DNA of 64,000 nucleotides from a bacterium (GCA_030428205.1 JAUIBK010000003.1:62001-126000), one strand, 5' to 3'. Positions 16,850 to 26,829 are shown, numbered from the stretch's first letter. Made by a program: numbers and translations. Notes: generated by a model not told the origin, from the sequence alone.

Positions 16850-19441
16850 CTGTACAAGCCTCTCAGCAAGAAAGTTATCTACTTGTAATATGTCTGTCAC
16901 CTTATCTTGAATCACCGAAGTCCCTCGAATGGCAGGATTTCGGCCGATATCATCGAGAAAGAACTCCTCATCAACGATATCAACAATCTTTTCAACGACA
17001 AGCCCAACTGGCTGGTCTCCACTTTTACAGATAACAACATCAAGCTCACGATCGTTATCCTCTGATTGAGAGCCATTGACCGCAAAAACGATAGGAAGAA
17101 TCGAATCTCTATACTGCATTGCTGGTGTGCCACTTGCTATCTCAACAAGTCCGGGATGGACTTTCTCCAAACGATTCACAAGGCTCAACGGGATACCAAC
17201 TCTGTTGCCACCATCAATATGCGCAAGAAGAAGAGTCTCTCTTACTCTTTCGCCATGGAACGATTCAGAGAGTTCTTCAATATGAGTCTCTGTGCCCTCG
17301 ACTCGTGCACGTTCGGCGAGTCTTACAAGATCATAGCCAACACAAAATGGATCTACTTCGAGAACAAGTGCGATTTTCCCATCACCGATCAGAGCAGCTC
17401 CAGAGTAGTAATCACCTTTTGAAACAACGCCAGTGAGTTTCTTTACTACCACCTGTTGAACTCCAAGTACAGAATCAACAAGCAGCGCGTACGTTCTTCG
17501 ATTCGCATTAATCGAGAGAACAATCATCTCTTCTTGATCTTCTAGACTCCTTGCCCCAGAAGATCGTAAAAGATCACACGCAGGAACGATGGGTAAGGCT
17601 ACATCTTGACGATACAGGTAGCGATCTTCTCCAGTAGCAGAGAAAATTTCATCTTCTGTACATGAGAACGCTTCATTGACTTGCTCAAGCGGAATAGCAA
17701 AAAACTGATCGCCCACTTCAAATACAAGTGCTTCAACGATATGTGTTGTTACTGTTTTGGGAATCTCAACAGAGAACCTTGAGCCTTTGCCAGCAGTGCT
17801 TTCAACTTCGATTTTGCCTCCAGCTTGCTCGATATTGCGTTTCACAACATCCATCCCAACACCACGTCCAGAGACATCAGTAACCTCTTTGGCTGTGGAA
17901 ACCCCAGCAGCAAAGAGGAAATCCACCACTTGGCGTTCTGTGAGTTTCTCACCAGCACGTACTAATCCAAGAGACTCAGCTTTTGATTGGATAGCATCAT
18001 AATTTAAGCCGCCTCCATCATCTTTCACCTCTACAAGAATGAACTTCTCAGACTCAGACACAGAGACAGAGATCGTACCTGTCCTCTCTTTTCCACGTTC
18101 CTCACGAATCTCAGGCTTTTCAACGCCATGGTCTGCAGCGTTTCGGACCATGTGAGTCAGTGGCGCATCGAGCATTTCAATCAGACTTTTATCAACCTCA
18201 ATTTCATCGCCTACTGTCTCGACACGAATATCTTTTCCGTGATTCTTAGCAATATCACGGACAAGGCGTGGAACTTTTTGTAGGGCTGTCTTGACTTTAA
18301 CCTTACGAATTGACATCAAGCTCTTTTGGAGATCGCTTGAAAGATGCGAAAATGATTCTGTCAGGCGAGCAAATTCACTTGTCACCTCGTTTGTCCCAGG
18401 AATCCCTGCTAATCTTCTTTCAAGATAAACAAGCATCTCTCCAAGAATAAGCAATTCACCAACATAGGAGAGAAACGTATCGATATGCTCCTCTGCAACA
18501 CGCATCGTTTTCCCAGAGTCCGCCTTAGGTGCGGACTTCTTTTCTTCTGGTGATGGAGAAGGCGAAGCCTGTTGTGCTTCAGGTTGAGGATCTGCTTGTT
18601 CCGTTTCTGAGGATGGGGCTTCTTCTTGTCCTCCCTCGTGCCCTTCTGCCTGAAAGAGCGCAAGAGCCTCTTCAACCATTTCTCGCATCAAGTCATCAAA
18701 ACCAATCGACATGACGTAAGCCTCAAATCCATCGAGGACCTTATGGAGAGCTTCTTTTGTTTCCTCAGACGTTGCCTGTCCGTGCACCTCTTGAAGTACC
18801 GTAAACAACTCATCTGTTGAAGACTGCTCAATAAGCTCTTTTGCTTTCTTGAGAATCGGAGGGAGGCTTTCCTCAGTGACACCATCTCCTATCCCCTCGA
18901 CTCCAGTAGAAAGTACCCGAAGGCTTTCAAGGATACTTTCAAGATCTTCTCCTTCAGGTTTTCCAGCAAATGCTTCTTGCAAGTGGCTTACTCTTTGGAA
19001 TACATCACTCCAGACCTGCACCGGATCAGTTCCTGCATTTTGCTCATCAATAACACGATCAATAAGAACTTGTAGTGCGTCAGCATCTGTAACTTCTGGT
19101 CCGCCTTCTTGCACACGACTGAGCATTGCTCGAAGTTCATCAACACCATCAAGCAAAACGGAGACTAAACTTGGTGTGATAGCATGTGTACCGTCTCGAA
19201 CGAGAGAGAGCAGAGATTCTAGCTCGTGTGCTAGATTGCGCGCACTCGTAAATCCGAAGAAGGGAGCATTTCCTTTAATAGAATGAACAGGTCGAAAAAT
19301 CGCATTAACGGTCTCAATCGGATCTTCCGCATGCTCAATAGAAGCGATAAAAGAATCAACCTCCGAGAGGAGATCGAGAGATTCATCTAAGAAACCTTTG
19401 AGGAGATCGTCATCTACGGATAAGTCCATCGCATTACTCAT
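16844..19441 (-). CDS. Second CheA-type histidine kinase with two CheW-like domains
   Basis: An 865-residue kinase. HPt domain at 1-110 (phospho-His H53 in PVHSIKGNAPFFG), a helical stretch (about 130-270), a Glu/Ser/Pro linker (about 270-310), P3 dimerisation (VAEEHIDTFLSYVGELLILGEML), HATPase (VRNAADHGVEKPEIREERGK, KDDGGGLNYD, SGRGVGMDVVKRN) and two CheW-like domains. It is only distantly like the CheA at 3953. The ATG at 19441 has GGAGGGG upstream and overlaps the preceding receiver gene by 8 bp. Its stop codon lies within the terminal repeat of a foldback element. Likely partners are the receiver proteins encoded upstream in the same operon; no receptor gene is adjacent. Confidence 0.92.
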   Translation of the reverse strand: MSNAMDLSVDDDLLKGFLDESLDLLSEVDSFIASIEHAEDPIETVNAIFRPVHSIKGNAPFFGFTSARNLAHELESLLSLVRDGTHAITPSLVSVLLDGVDELRAMLSRVQEGGPEVTDADALQVLIDRVIDEQNAGTDPVQVWSDVFQRVSHLQEAFAGKPEGEDLESILESLRVLSTGVEGIGDGVTEESLPPILKKAKELIEQSSTDELFTVLQEVHGQATSEETKEALHKVLDGFEAYVMSIGFDDLMREMVEEALALFQAEGHEGGQEEAPSSETEQADPQPEAQQASPSPSPEEKKSAPKADSGKTMRVAEEHIDTFLSYVGELLILGEMLVYLERRLAGIPGTNEVTSEFARLTESFSHLSSDLQKSLMSIRKVKVKTALQKVPRLVRDIAKNHGKDIRVETVGDEIEVDKSLIEMLDAPLTHMVRNAADHGVEKPEIREERGKERTGTISVSVSESEKFILVEVKDDGGGLNYDAIQSKAESLGLVRAGEKLTERQVVDFLFAAGVSTAKEVTDVSGRGVGMDVVKRNIEQAGGKIEVESTAGKGSRFSVEIPKTVTTHIVEALVFEVGDQFFAIPLEQVNEAFSCTEDEIFSATGEDRYLYRQDVALPIVPACDLLRSSGARSLEDQEEMIVLSINANRRTYALLVDSVLGVQQVVVKKLTGVVSKGDYYSGAALIGDGKIALVLEVDPFCVGYDLVRLAERARVEGTETHIEELSESFHGERVRETLLLAHIDGGNRVGIPLSLVNRLEKVHPGLVEIASGTPAMQYRDSILPIVFAVNGSQSEDNDRELDVVICKSGDQPVGLVVEKIVDIVDEEFFLDDIGRNPAIRGTSVIQDKVTDILQVDNFLAERLVQP

Positions 19442-19877
19442 GTGCTTCCCCTCCTACAGCCTTAGCTCCCTTTTGACCCGCGAGCTCTTTTAAAACATCA
19501 AGCCAATAGCTTACCGTTTCCACGCTTTTGTTCACCGCATCCTCAAGCTCTGTAAGATCCTCAATCGGTTTAAAAATGCAACGGTCAGCGCCACGACGCA
19601 TACAAGCCAAGGCATTTTCAAGAGTGACATATCCTGTGATCATAATGACCCGAGTCATAGGATAATCACTCCGTATCCGTTTACAGAGCTCGGCTCCATC
19701 CATCACCGGCATACGAATGTCAGAGATAACGATATCAGTTTTTCGCTGAGACATTTTATCGAGCGCATCTTGACCATTTTCTGCTGTCTCAACATCGAAA
19801 CCAAGAAATCGAAAATGTCTTGAGAGCATATCGCGTATCTGCTCTTCGTCATCAACTACAAGTAAGTGTACAGACAT
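19434..19877 (-). CDS. Response regulator, single receiver domain with helical tail
   Basis: A 147-residue receiver protein: D9-D10-E11 pocket, phospho-Asp D53 (VISDIRMPVMDG), switch Thr in VIMITGYVT, Lys in CIFKPIED. The last 30 residues (VETVSYWLDVLKELAGQKG) form a helix rather than a known output domain. The ATG at 19877 (MSVHLLVVDDE) has GGGGAGAAAGAC upstream. It lies between the receiver-kinase gene (22-bp gap) and cheA (8-bp overlap), so it is probably phosphorylated by one of them. Confidence 0.9.
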   Translation of the reverse strand: MSVHLLVVDDEEQIRDMLSRHFRFLGFDVETAENGQDALDKMSQRKTDIVISDIRMPVMDGAELCKRIRSDYPMTRVIMITGYVTLENALACMRRGADRCIFKPIEDLTELEDAVNKSVETVSYWLDVLKELAGQKGAKAVGGEAHE

Positions 19878-19899
19878 GTGTCTTTCTCCCCACGGTGTC

Positions 19900-21138
19900 T
19901 TAGAGTGTTGAAAGAGGAAGCTTAATGGTGAACATTGCTCCTCCCTCCGGTTTATTCTCGACTTGGATATCTCCATCGTGTGCCGTAATAATATCGCGAC
20001 AGATGTGAAGCCCTAAGCCGGTTCCTTTATCAACTTCTTTTGTTGTAAAAAACGGTGTCCAAATACGGTTTAACAAATCTTCTGGAATCCCTGGACCACC
20101 ATCTTCAATGGTAAGGATGACTGTTTCATCCTGCTTTTGAGCTGCAACCTTGAGCGGGGCATCTTGTTGCCCTTCCATAGCATCAGCAGCATTCACAATC
20201 AGATTGACAAGAACCTGCTCGATTTCAACAGGATTCATCTTTACGAGCGGTAACGATTGTTCAAGATCTGTTTCAACGACAACTCGACCCTTGAGTTTTC
20301 CTTCCGTCATGTGCAAGGTGTGCTCAATGAGGTCGACAACGTTTGTCGGCTCCTTATCGCCCGCACCGTGCCCTTGTCGGCTATACCTTTTAAGCCCCTT
20401 CACAATAGCTGAAATTCGTGAAACACCGGTCTTCATCCCCTCAAGGAGTTTGGGAACCTCCTCTTTGATAAAGGTGAGCTTGGGCTCCTCTCCATTCCCT
20501 TGAGCCAAACTATAGTCAATCGTACTTAAGAGCTCTGGCCAAAATTTTTCTAGCGTTTGAACATTTCCGGAAATAAAACTTGTTGGATTATTAATCTCAT
20601 GAGCAATACCAGCAGACATCGTACCGAGCGTTACTAAGCGGTCGGCATGCACAAGCTGCTTTGCGCGTTGCTGAGCAAGCTCTTCCATCTGCGAAGCGTG
20701 CATTTCGTGATAACGACGCTCAACTTGAAGCTCTAACTCATACTCCATGAGTCGACTCGCAACCCGCATACGGCTTTGCAAGAAACGTTTATCGAGTGGC
20801 TTTGTGATAAGATCATCAGCACCGGCATCAAAGGCAGTAATAGCCTCTTCCATCTCAGTCTTTCCGGTAACCATGATGATGTAACAAAAACGAGCATCTT
20901 CTCCCTTCTTCATCATTTTACAGAGTTCAAGGCCATCGATTTCTGGCATAGACCAATCAAGGAGTGCTAAGCGAGGTTGAGCTTCACCCTCAAAAGCTTC
21001 CTTAGCTTCCTTTCCATCAGCACAAGCGATCACGTGAAATCCCCAATTCGTGAGGAACTTTTCTAGTAGCCGACGAGAGATGACATCGTCATCAGCAACG
21101 ATCACTGACTCTTCCGAAGTTAGGTTAATGTGACTCAT
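19900..21138 (-). CDS. Receiver-histidine kinase hybrid
   Basis: A 412-residue soluble protein: receiver domain first (1-130, D61 in LLDWSMPEIDG), a coiled coil (about 130-170), HisKA dimerisation with phospho-His in MSAGIAHEINNPTSF, then HATPase with N box VNLIVNAADAM, IEDGGPGIP and GTGLGLHICRDII. Kinases of this layout are inputs to relays in which the N-terminal receiver tunes kinase activity. There is no sensor domain and no membrane segment. It is first in the operon that continues into the receiver and cheA. The ATG at 21138 is at the start of the fold; the upstream site is weak. Confidence 0.9.
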   Translation of the reverse strand: MSHINLTSEESVIVADDDVISRRLLEKFLTNWGFHVIACADGKEAKEAFEGEAQPRLALLDWSMPEIDGLELCKMMKKGEDARFCYIIMVTGKTEMEEAITAFDAGADDLITKPLDKRFLQSRMRVASRLMEYELELQVERRYHEMHASQMEELAQQRAKQLVHADRLVTLGTMSAGIAHEINNPTSFISGNVQTLEKFWPELLSTIDYSLAQGNGEEPKLTFIKEEVPKLLEGMKTGVSRISAIVKGLKRYSRQGHGAGDKEPTNVVDLIEHTLHMTEGKLKGRVVVETDLEQSLPLVKMNPVEIEQVLVNLIVNAADAMEGQQDAPLKVAAQKQDETVILTIEDGGPGIPEDLLNRIWTPFFTTKEVDKGTGLGLHICRDIITAHDGDIQVENKPEGGAMFTIKLPLSTL

Positions 21139-21283
21139 AGTTACCCGCTTCTGTAGGCATACCAACGGCTCCAAACGCCATAAGTTCTCTGTCTAGTAAG
21201 TCGGAATTTCTCGTAGGAATATTGAGCGCTTATTGAGACGACTCGGACAGGAATAAAAGCAGGTAAAATCAGTAGATTAGGGG

Positions 21284-22642
21284 CTATTTCGCAAGGATTC
21301 GCCTCAAACTTGAGCGATCCAAGCCTATCTCTTTAGCAGCTCGAGCCTGATTGCCCGCATTGCGTTCTAGCGCCTCTTGCACAAGGCGCTCTTTAAAGGA
21401 TTGAAGCTGTTCATGATAGCTCAGTGTTGTTGGTGCCCCCAAAGAGGCTGGATGCCTTCGAAGTTGAATGTGCTCAAGTGAGATAGACACGCTCTTTGAA
21501 AAGTTGGCGCGAAAAGCAGCACCTTCTATACACGCTTCAAGTTCTCTTACATTTCCAGGCCAGTCATACTTTTGGAGTTCAACGAAGGCCTCTGGCGAAA
21601 ATGAAGAGAGACACATTCCTTCTTGTTCACATACCTTTCGGAGAAAATGATCAGCAAGAAGTGGAATGTCTTCTTTCCTCTGGCGCAACGGCGGAAGAAC
21701 AATTTCACAGTGTGCTAGGCGATGGAAGAGGTCTTCTCGTAATTTTCCTGAAGAGAGCGCTTCGGAGACATCGCAGTTTGTTGCAGCTACAAGTCGAAAG
21801 GAGCACGGCTGTTCTTCTTCTGCCCCAAGTGGGCGAAACACTTTTTCTTGCAATACACCAAGCAGTGATACTTGCACAACTGAAGGGAGCTCATCAATTT
21901 CATCAAGAAAAAGCGTTCCTCCTTCTGCCAGAGAAAAAAGGCCTTTGCGGTCTTCGTCCGCACCAGTAAATGCACCACGTCGGTGGCCAAATAATTCGCT
22001 TCCGACAAGATCGTCATTGCCCAATCCTGGTTGATACCGCACAAACCTGCTCTCTCGCCTACTGCTCAGCGAGTGGATAAGCTTTGCACATACTCCTTTT
22101 CCTGTTCCAGTCTCTCCTGTGATAAGGACAGGCTGCGAAGTAGACGCAGCGTACTCAAGAGCCTCTCGAACTGGGCGTATTGCACTACTCTCACCGATAA
22201 ACGTAGAGGCAAAGGGACTACTGCCCTCTGCTTGGAGTTTACGAAACGACCTGCGCAGTCGCGACTGCTCAAAACCATCAAGAATAAGCGCTGCAAGATG
22301 CGGCATATCAGCTGGCTTTTCAAGAAAACTAGCTGCACCTTCTCGCAGAGCACGTATTCCATTTTCTGTTGAACCGTGTCCAGTAAGTACGATCACACGA
22401 CACGATGGGTCTTTCTGGATAAACGCTCGCAATACACGAAATCCACTTTCGACCCCTTCGCGATTATTCAAACTCAGATCGAGGACAATCACATTTGGCA
22501 AATGCGAGTCGAGAAGCTCAAGAGCTTTTTGTTCAGAGACGGCCACAAAGATATCTGATGAAACACCGTAAGCAGGAAGAGCCTTGGCAAGACTCTGTGC
22601 CGCATCACTATCATCATCAACGAGAAGAAGGGAATCTTTCAT
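21284..22642 (-). CDS. NtrC-type sigma54-dependent response regulator
   Basis: A 452-residue activator. Receiver domain (1-125, D55 in VIVLDLSLNN), AAA+ domain (about 140-380) with Walker A GETGTGKG, the sigma54-contact loop GAFTGA, Walker B GTLFLDEID and the arginine-finger region LREDLFHRLAH, then a Fis-type helix-turn-helix (NQARAAKEIGLDRSSLRRIL). It should drive transcription from sigma54 promoters when phosphorylated. The kinase-like gene lies 9 bp upstream, so the two form a pair. The ATG at 22642 follows a GTG that could also serve. Confidence 0.93.
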   Translation of the reverse strand: MKDSLLLVDDDSDAAQSLAKALPAYGVSSDIFVAVSEQKALELLDSHLPNVIVLDLSLNNREGVESGFRVLRAFIQKDPSCRVIVLTGHGSTENGIRALREGAASFLEKPADMPHLAALILDGFEQSRLRRSFRKLQAEGSSPFASTFIGESSAIRPVREALEYAASTSQPVLITGETGTGKGVCAKLIHSLSSRRESRFVRYQPGLGNDDLVGSELFGHRRGAFTGADEDRKGLFSLAEGGTLFLDEIDELPSVVQVSLLGVLQEKVFRPLGAEEEQPCSFRLVAATNCDVSEALSSGKLREDLFHRLAHCEIVLPPLRQRKEDIPLLADHFLRKVCEQEGMCLSSFSPEAFVELQKYDWPGNVRELEACIEGAAFRANFSKSVSISLEHIQLRRHPASLGAPTTLSYHEQLQSFKERLVQEALERNAGNQARAAKEIGLDRSSLRRILAK

Positions 22643-22651
22643 CACGAGGTC

Positions 22652-23269
22652 TTAAGAAAAACGAAGAACAATTACTCCCTGCTCTCCTTCACGTTTACAC
22701 TCAAACGCAAGCTTTAGGGTTGAACATACCGCATCAGCAATAGGAGGAGAGGTAAAGTGAGAATTTGTTATCGACTCCACAAGCTCTGTTAAGGAAGTGG
22801 CTGAAACAAAGGTATCCGATAGCGCGTGAGCGGGAAACGAAAAAACGAGTGCTCCATCATCTTGCCAGTGAACAACGGCATTTGCTTTCGAGCTCGCCTC
22901 CAAGCCAAGAACACGATCGATCTCTTTAAGAACGTATCCAAGTCGTTGCTGCTCACTCTCGACGGTAACATCAGGGCTTATGCTAGAGAGTGCCCAACAC
23001 TCACTTAAGCTCTCGTGTAACAGGGCTAAGAGCGGAAACCCTGTGCGCTCCATATCTGGGTCCACCAAAATAGCCGACAACGCTGAGAGGTGCTCTGATA
23101 TCTCCTTACACCTACGGAGGCTTCGATCACACTCACCTTTGGGTAGCTGTGTTGCAAAATACTGGAGATCATTAGAAATGACAGAGAGAGGCGTGCGAAT
23201 ATCATGTGCCAATCCACGTAGGAGGTGGTCTAAGAGGTTGGCTATATTAGTCGATTTGGAGGCGCCCAT
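22652..23269 (-). CDS. Histidine-kinase-like protein with degenerate ATPase domain
   Basis: A 205-residue protein with a clear H box (LRGLAHDIRTPLSVISND, H22) and a two-helix dimerisation region to about residue 75. The remainder should be the HATPase domain, but no N box, DxGxG or GxGxG motif is visible, and the protein ends at FECKREGEQGVIVLRFS, like the last strand of that domain. It may be a phosphotransfer protein or a regulator of the NtrC-type partner rather than an active kinase. It starts the two-gene operon; no sensor or membrane region is present. Confidence 0.72.
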   Translation of the reverse strand: MGASKSTNIANLLDHLLRGLAHDIRTPLSVISNDLQYFATQLPKGECDRSLRRCKEISEHLSALSAILVDPDMERTGFPLLALLHESLSECWALSSISPDVTVESEQQRLGYVLKEIDRVLGLEASSKANAVVHWQDDGALVFSFPAHALSDTFVSATSLTELVESITNSHFTSPPIADAVCSTLKLAFECKREGEQGVIVLRFS

Positions 23270-23380
23270 AGAACGACGTTATATCACCGCTACGGTTCTT
23301 AGTCGAACTTCCTTCAAGACGAGAGGCGTGGAGACATTGGTAGCTTACTGAGATCATAGCAATTTTCAGTATTTGATTCT

Positions 23381-23454
23381 AACGCGAAGAGCGCGAAGGA
23401 CGCGAAGAATAAGATGGATATTTTTTTCTTCGCGTACTTCGCGTACTTCGCGTT
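23381..23454. repeat. CGCGAAG-unit hairpin, copy 2
   Basis: Left arm 23381-23409 has three CGCGAAG units (AACGCGAAGAGCGCGAAGG begins it). Right arm 23426-23454 is its reverse complement with three differences. The loop is 16 bases and A/T rich. It lies in the divergent gap between the kinase-like gene and gatC. Confidence 0.88.
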
Positions 23455-23563
23455 CCTATCTATTTCATAGGAGCCTCTGCCCCTTGCACCTGGCGTTTTT
23501 AGGGGAATTTGAATAATCTCAACCATCACAAACATTCGCCTAATATTGCAGGAAAATCACTCC

Positions 23564-23887
23564 ATGGCTTCTGACAAGGAGAACGTCACCACGTTTACCA
23601 CTGAAGAGATCGCTCAGCTCGGATCACTTGCTCGCATTAATATAACGGAGCAAGAGGGACAGTCCCTTACGTCGGATCTCAATGCCATCGTGCACTACGT
23701 AGCCCAACTTCAAGAGGTACACACAGAGAACATTGAACCACTTGGAAATGTTCACGGCGCTAAAAACGTTTTTCGAAAAGATACCGCAAGTTACTACGCC
23801 AACGTCGATGCTATTCTCGAGCAAACACCTGCTCGCTCTGGGCGCCTTATTCAAGTGCCTCTCGTTGTAGATCACGACGAAAACTAA
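23564..23887 (+). CDS. gatC: Asp/Glu-tRNA amidotransferase subunit C
   Basis: A 107-residue GatC. The conserved core TEEIAQLGSLARINITEQE and the C-terminal Arg/Asp region match the family. It wraps around GatA and GatB to stabilise GatCAB, which converts misacylated Glu-tRNA(Gln) and/or Asp-tRNA(Asn). The ATG at 23564 with AGGA upstream is preferred over a TTG six codons earlier. gatA follows after 19 bp, so gatCAB is one operon. Confidence 0.93.
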   Translation: MASDKENVTTFTTEEIAQLGSLARINITEQEGQSLTSDLNAIVHYVAQLQEVHTENIEPLGNVHGAKNVFRKDTASYYANVDAILEQTPARSGRLIQVPLVVDHDEN

Positions 23888-23906
23888 AAATTGAACAAAG
23901 TACTCC

Positions 23907-25379
23907 ATGACCGATCTCCTTTTTGCCCCCCTTACTGACGTTCAGCGAGCTCTAGAGAGCAAAACTGTCTCTTCGGAAGAGCTCACGAAAGACTTTCTCA
24001 AGCAAATACACGCTTTCGATCGTCTCAACGCCTACATCTCGACCTTTGAAGAAGAAGCGCTCCAGCAAGCTCGCACTGCTGACAAAAAACGTGCAAGTGG
24101 TGACACCTCTCCACTCCTTGGTGTTCCACTGGCTCTCAAAGACAACATTGTCATGACAGAAGGGGAAACAACATGTGCGAGCAACTTCCTTAAAGATTAT
24201 CAATCTCCCTTTGATGCAACGTGTGTTGAGAAACTTAGAAACGCTGGAGCTGTACTTCTAGGAAAAACAAATCTCGATGAGTTTTCGATGGGTTCCTCGA
24301 CCGAAAACTCTTTCTTTGGCGCCACATCAAACCCCTGGGATGAAACCCGTGTGCCTGGAGGCACAAGCGGAGGATCCGCTGCTGCAGTTGCGGCAGGACT
24401 TGCTACGGCAGCACTCGGCACTGACACGGGAGGGTCGATCCGACAACCTGGAGCATTTTGTAGTGTCACAGGACTAAAACCAACCTACGGACGGATAAGT
24501 CGCTATGGGATAGTTGCTTTTGCTTCCTCGCTCGACCAGGTGGGCACGATGACACACACGGCAGAAGATGCCGCTCTTTTGTGTTCGCTTCTTTTTGGAA
24601 AAGACCCACTCGATGCAACCTCTATGGACAAAGAGGTTCCTGATTTTGATTTGAGCACCACCAAAGACTTAAAAGGAAAAACGATTGGAATTCCTCAAGA
24701 GTACTTTACAGATGCTCTCAGCGGTGAGATTGCTCAAGTAGTCACTGCCGCCACAAAAGAGTTTGAAAAGCTTGGGGCAACACTGAGAGAGATCTCCTTA
24801 CCTAATACTGAGCTAGCCGTTCCAACCTACTACATCATTGCGCCAGCAGAAGCATCGTCAAACCTTGCACGCTTTGATGGCCTCCGTTACGGAACCCGCG
24901 CAAAAGACGTGTATGGCTTAAAAGAGCTTTATGCTCAGAGTCGGACAGAAGGATTTGGCAAGGAGGTAAAACGAAGGATATTGACTGGAGCCTACGTGCT
25001 TTCGTCTGGATACTACGACGCCTACTACCTGCAAGCACTCAAAACCCGCAGGCTTATTCAACAAGATTTTCATACAGCTTTTGAGCATGAGTGTGATTTT
25101 ATTCTCTCACCGACGACACCGACCACCGCTTTTCAAAAGGGAGAAAACGTAGATGATCCAATCGCTATGTATCTCAACGATATCTACACCGTAACAGCAA
25201 ACCTTGCCGGACTCCCCGCTCTGAACCTCCCGTGTGGATTCGACTCTCAAGGTTTACCAATCGGCCTACAACTTACGGGAAAGGCCTGGGACGAAGAGCT
25301 CCTCTTAAAAGCTGGCATGCTCTATCAACGTCAAACAGACTGGCACACCCGTCGCCCATCTCTTACGGAGGGCAGCTAA
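23907..25379 (+). CDS. gatA: Asp/Glu-tRNA amidotransferase subunit A
   Basis: A 490-residue amidase-signature enzyme that releases ammonia from glutamine for GatB. The Ser-Ser-Lys triad is visible: Lys in PLALKDNIV, Ser in GGTSGGSAAA and the nucleophile Ser in TDTGGSIRQPGAF. Length is typical. It follows gatC by 19 bp and its TAA overlaps the gatB ATG by one base. Confidence 0.97.
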   Translation: MTDLLFAPLTDVQRALESKTVSSEELTKDFLKQIHAFDRLNAYISTFEEEALQQARTADKKRASGDTSPLLGVPLALKDNIVMTEGETTCASNFLKDYQSPFDATCVEKLRNAGAVLLGKTNLDEFSMGSSTENSFFGATSNPWDETRVPGGTSGGSAAAVAAGLATAALGTDTGGSIRQPGAFCSVTGLKPTYGRISRYGIVAFASSLDQVGTMTHTAEDAALLCSLLFGKDPLDATSMDKEVPDFDLSTTKDLKGKTIGIPQEYFTDALSGEIAQVVTAATKEFEKLGATLREISLPNTELAVPTYYIIAPAEASSNLARFDGLRYGTRAKDVYGLKELYAQSRTEGFGKEVKRRILTGAYVLSSGYYDAYYLQALKTRRLIQQDFHTAFEHECDFILSPTTPTTAFQKGENVDDPIAMYLNDIYTVTANLAGLPALNLPCGFDSQGLPIGLQLTGKAWDEELLLKAGMLYQRQTDWHTRRPSLTEGS

Positions 25380-26827
25380 TGGACTATGAAAGTGTTATTG
25401 GTCTAGAGGTTCACCTCCAACTTTCAACTGAGAGTAAGATCTTCTGTTCATCTTCAACAACTTTTGGGGCCGATCCAAATACCCACATTGATCCTGTCAC
25501 GTTTGGTCTCCCCGGAGCACTCCCTGTTCCAAACGTAAAGGTGATTGAATTTGCCATTATGATGGGGCTCGCTCTCAACTGTGATATACGAAAGCTTAAC
25601 CGCTTTGCTCGCAAACACTACTTTTATCCAGACCTCCCCAAGGGGTATCAGATCTCTCAATTTGATGAACCTATCTGTGAACACGGTAGTATTCGCATAC
25701 AAACAGGAGACTCTACACGCACTGTTGGTATTACTCGAATTCATATGGAAGAAGATGCTGGAAAGAGCATCCATGACCCAAAGACGGCATCCTCGCTCGT
25801 CGATCTCAACCGTGCTGGAGTTCCCCTGCTTGAGATTGTCTCTGAACCAGATATTCGCTCTGCTTCTGAAGCAAGTGCGTACCTCAAAGCCTTGCGACAA
25901 ATTGCGCGTTATCTCGGTATTAGTGACGGGAACATGGAAGAAGGAAGCTTGCGGTGCGACGCAAACGTCTCTCTTCGCCCCAAAGGTGAACTGAAGTTTG
26001 GAACCCGAACGGAGCTCAAAAACATTAACTCCTTTAAGTTTGTTGAGCGCGCCATCGAATACGAAGTCGCTCGCCAACTTTCACTCCTGAAAAACGGCGA
26101 AGAAGTTGTTCAAGAGACGCGGCTCTTTGACAGCACTACTGGCGCAACAAAATCCATGCGCTCAAAAGAAGAGTCCGCAGAATACCGCTACTTTCCAGAT
26201 CCCGATCTCCCCCCCCTCGTCATTGAAGAGAGTTGGATTCATGCGCTCCGCGCAAAGATGCCAAAGCTTCCCGAGGAGCATTTTAATGAGCTTGTTGATA
26301 CTTTTGAACTCAGCGAATACGACGCCGGCGTGCTTACCGCTGAAAAAAGTTTTATCGACTTTTTCATGGCTGTTGTTGAAGTGTGTAGAAACCCCAAGGG
26401 AGCCGCAAACTGGATTACTTCTGAACTCTTTGCCCTCCTTCACAAAGAGGGCCTCGAGATCGAACGCATTCAAGTCACTCCCGAACAACTTGGAAGACTC
26501 ATCTCACTCATTGATGAAGACATTTTAAGTGGCCGTATGGCTAAAGAGGTCTTCGAAGTTATGTTCACCAGCGGACGCGATCCCGAAGAGATTATCGAAG
26601 AACGGGGGCTCAAGCAGCTCACTGACGACACCACTATCTTAGAGCTTATCCGCACCGCCTTTGACGAAAACCCTGAGCAGCTCAAGCAGTACCTAGCAGG
26701 CGAACAGAAACTTCACGGGTTTTTTGTCGGCCAAGTTATGAAAGCAAGCGGTGGGGCTGCCAATCCAAAGAAGGTCAATGAGATCTTACGTGCTGAAGCC
26801 ACCCGCAGAGAGAACGAGTCTTCATAA
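25379..26827 (+). CDS. gatB: Asp/Glu-tRNA amidotransferase subunit B
   Basis: A 482-residue subunit that phosphorylates and amidates the misacylated tRNA. It begins MDYESVIGLEVHLQL, the standard GatB N-terminus, with KIFCSSSTTFGADPN and a YqeY-like tail domain (FFVGQVMKASGGAANPKKVNEIL). The ATG at 25379 overlaps the gatA stop (TAATG). Longer in-frame extension upstream lies inside gatA and is not used. Confidence 0.97.
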   Translation: MDYESVIGLEVHLQLSTESKIFCSSSTTFGADPNTHIDPVTFGLPGALPVPNVKVIEFAIMMGLALNCDIRKLNRFARKHYFYPDLPKGYQISQFDEPICEHGSIRIQTGDSTRTVGITRIHMEEDAGKSIHDPKTASSLVDLNRAGVPLLEIVSEPDIRSASEASAYLKALRQIARYLGISDGNMEEGSLRCDANVSLRPKGELKFGTRTELKNINSFKFVERAIEYEVARQLSLLKNGEEVVQETRLFDSTTGATKSMRSKEESAEYRYFPDPDLPPLVIEESWIHALRAKMPKLPEEHFNELVDTFELSEYDAGVLTAEKSFIDFFMAVVEVCRNPKGAANWITSELFALLHKEGLEIERIQVTPEQLGRLISLIDEDILSGRMAKEVFEVMFTSGRDPEEIIEERGLKQLTDDTTILELIRTAFDENPEQLKQYLAGEQKLHGFFVGQVMKASGGAANPKKVNEILRAEATRRENESS

Positions 26828-26829
26828 CC

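Noticed and set aside
20150-22571. Several plus-strand frames of 110-157 residues opposite the kinase and NtrC-type genes
   Set aside because: They are shadows of strongly supported minus-strand genes with Ser/Arg-rich, domain-free translations.
23381-23454. CRISPR-like array from repeated CGCGAAG units
   Set aside because: Units are 7 bases with two-base spacers and form an inverted repeat; no spacer-repeat pattern or cas genes.
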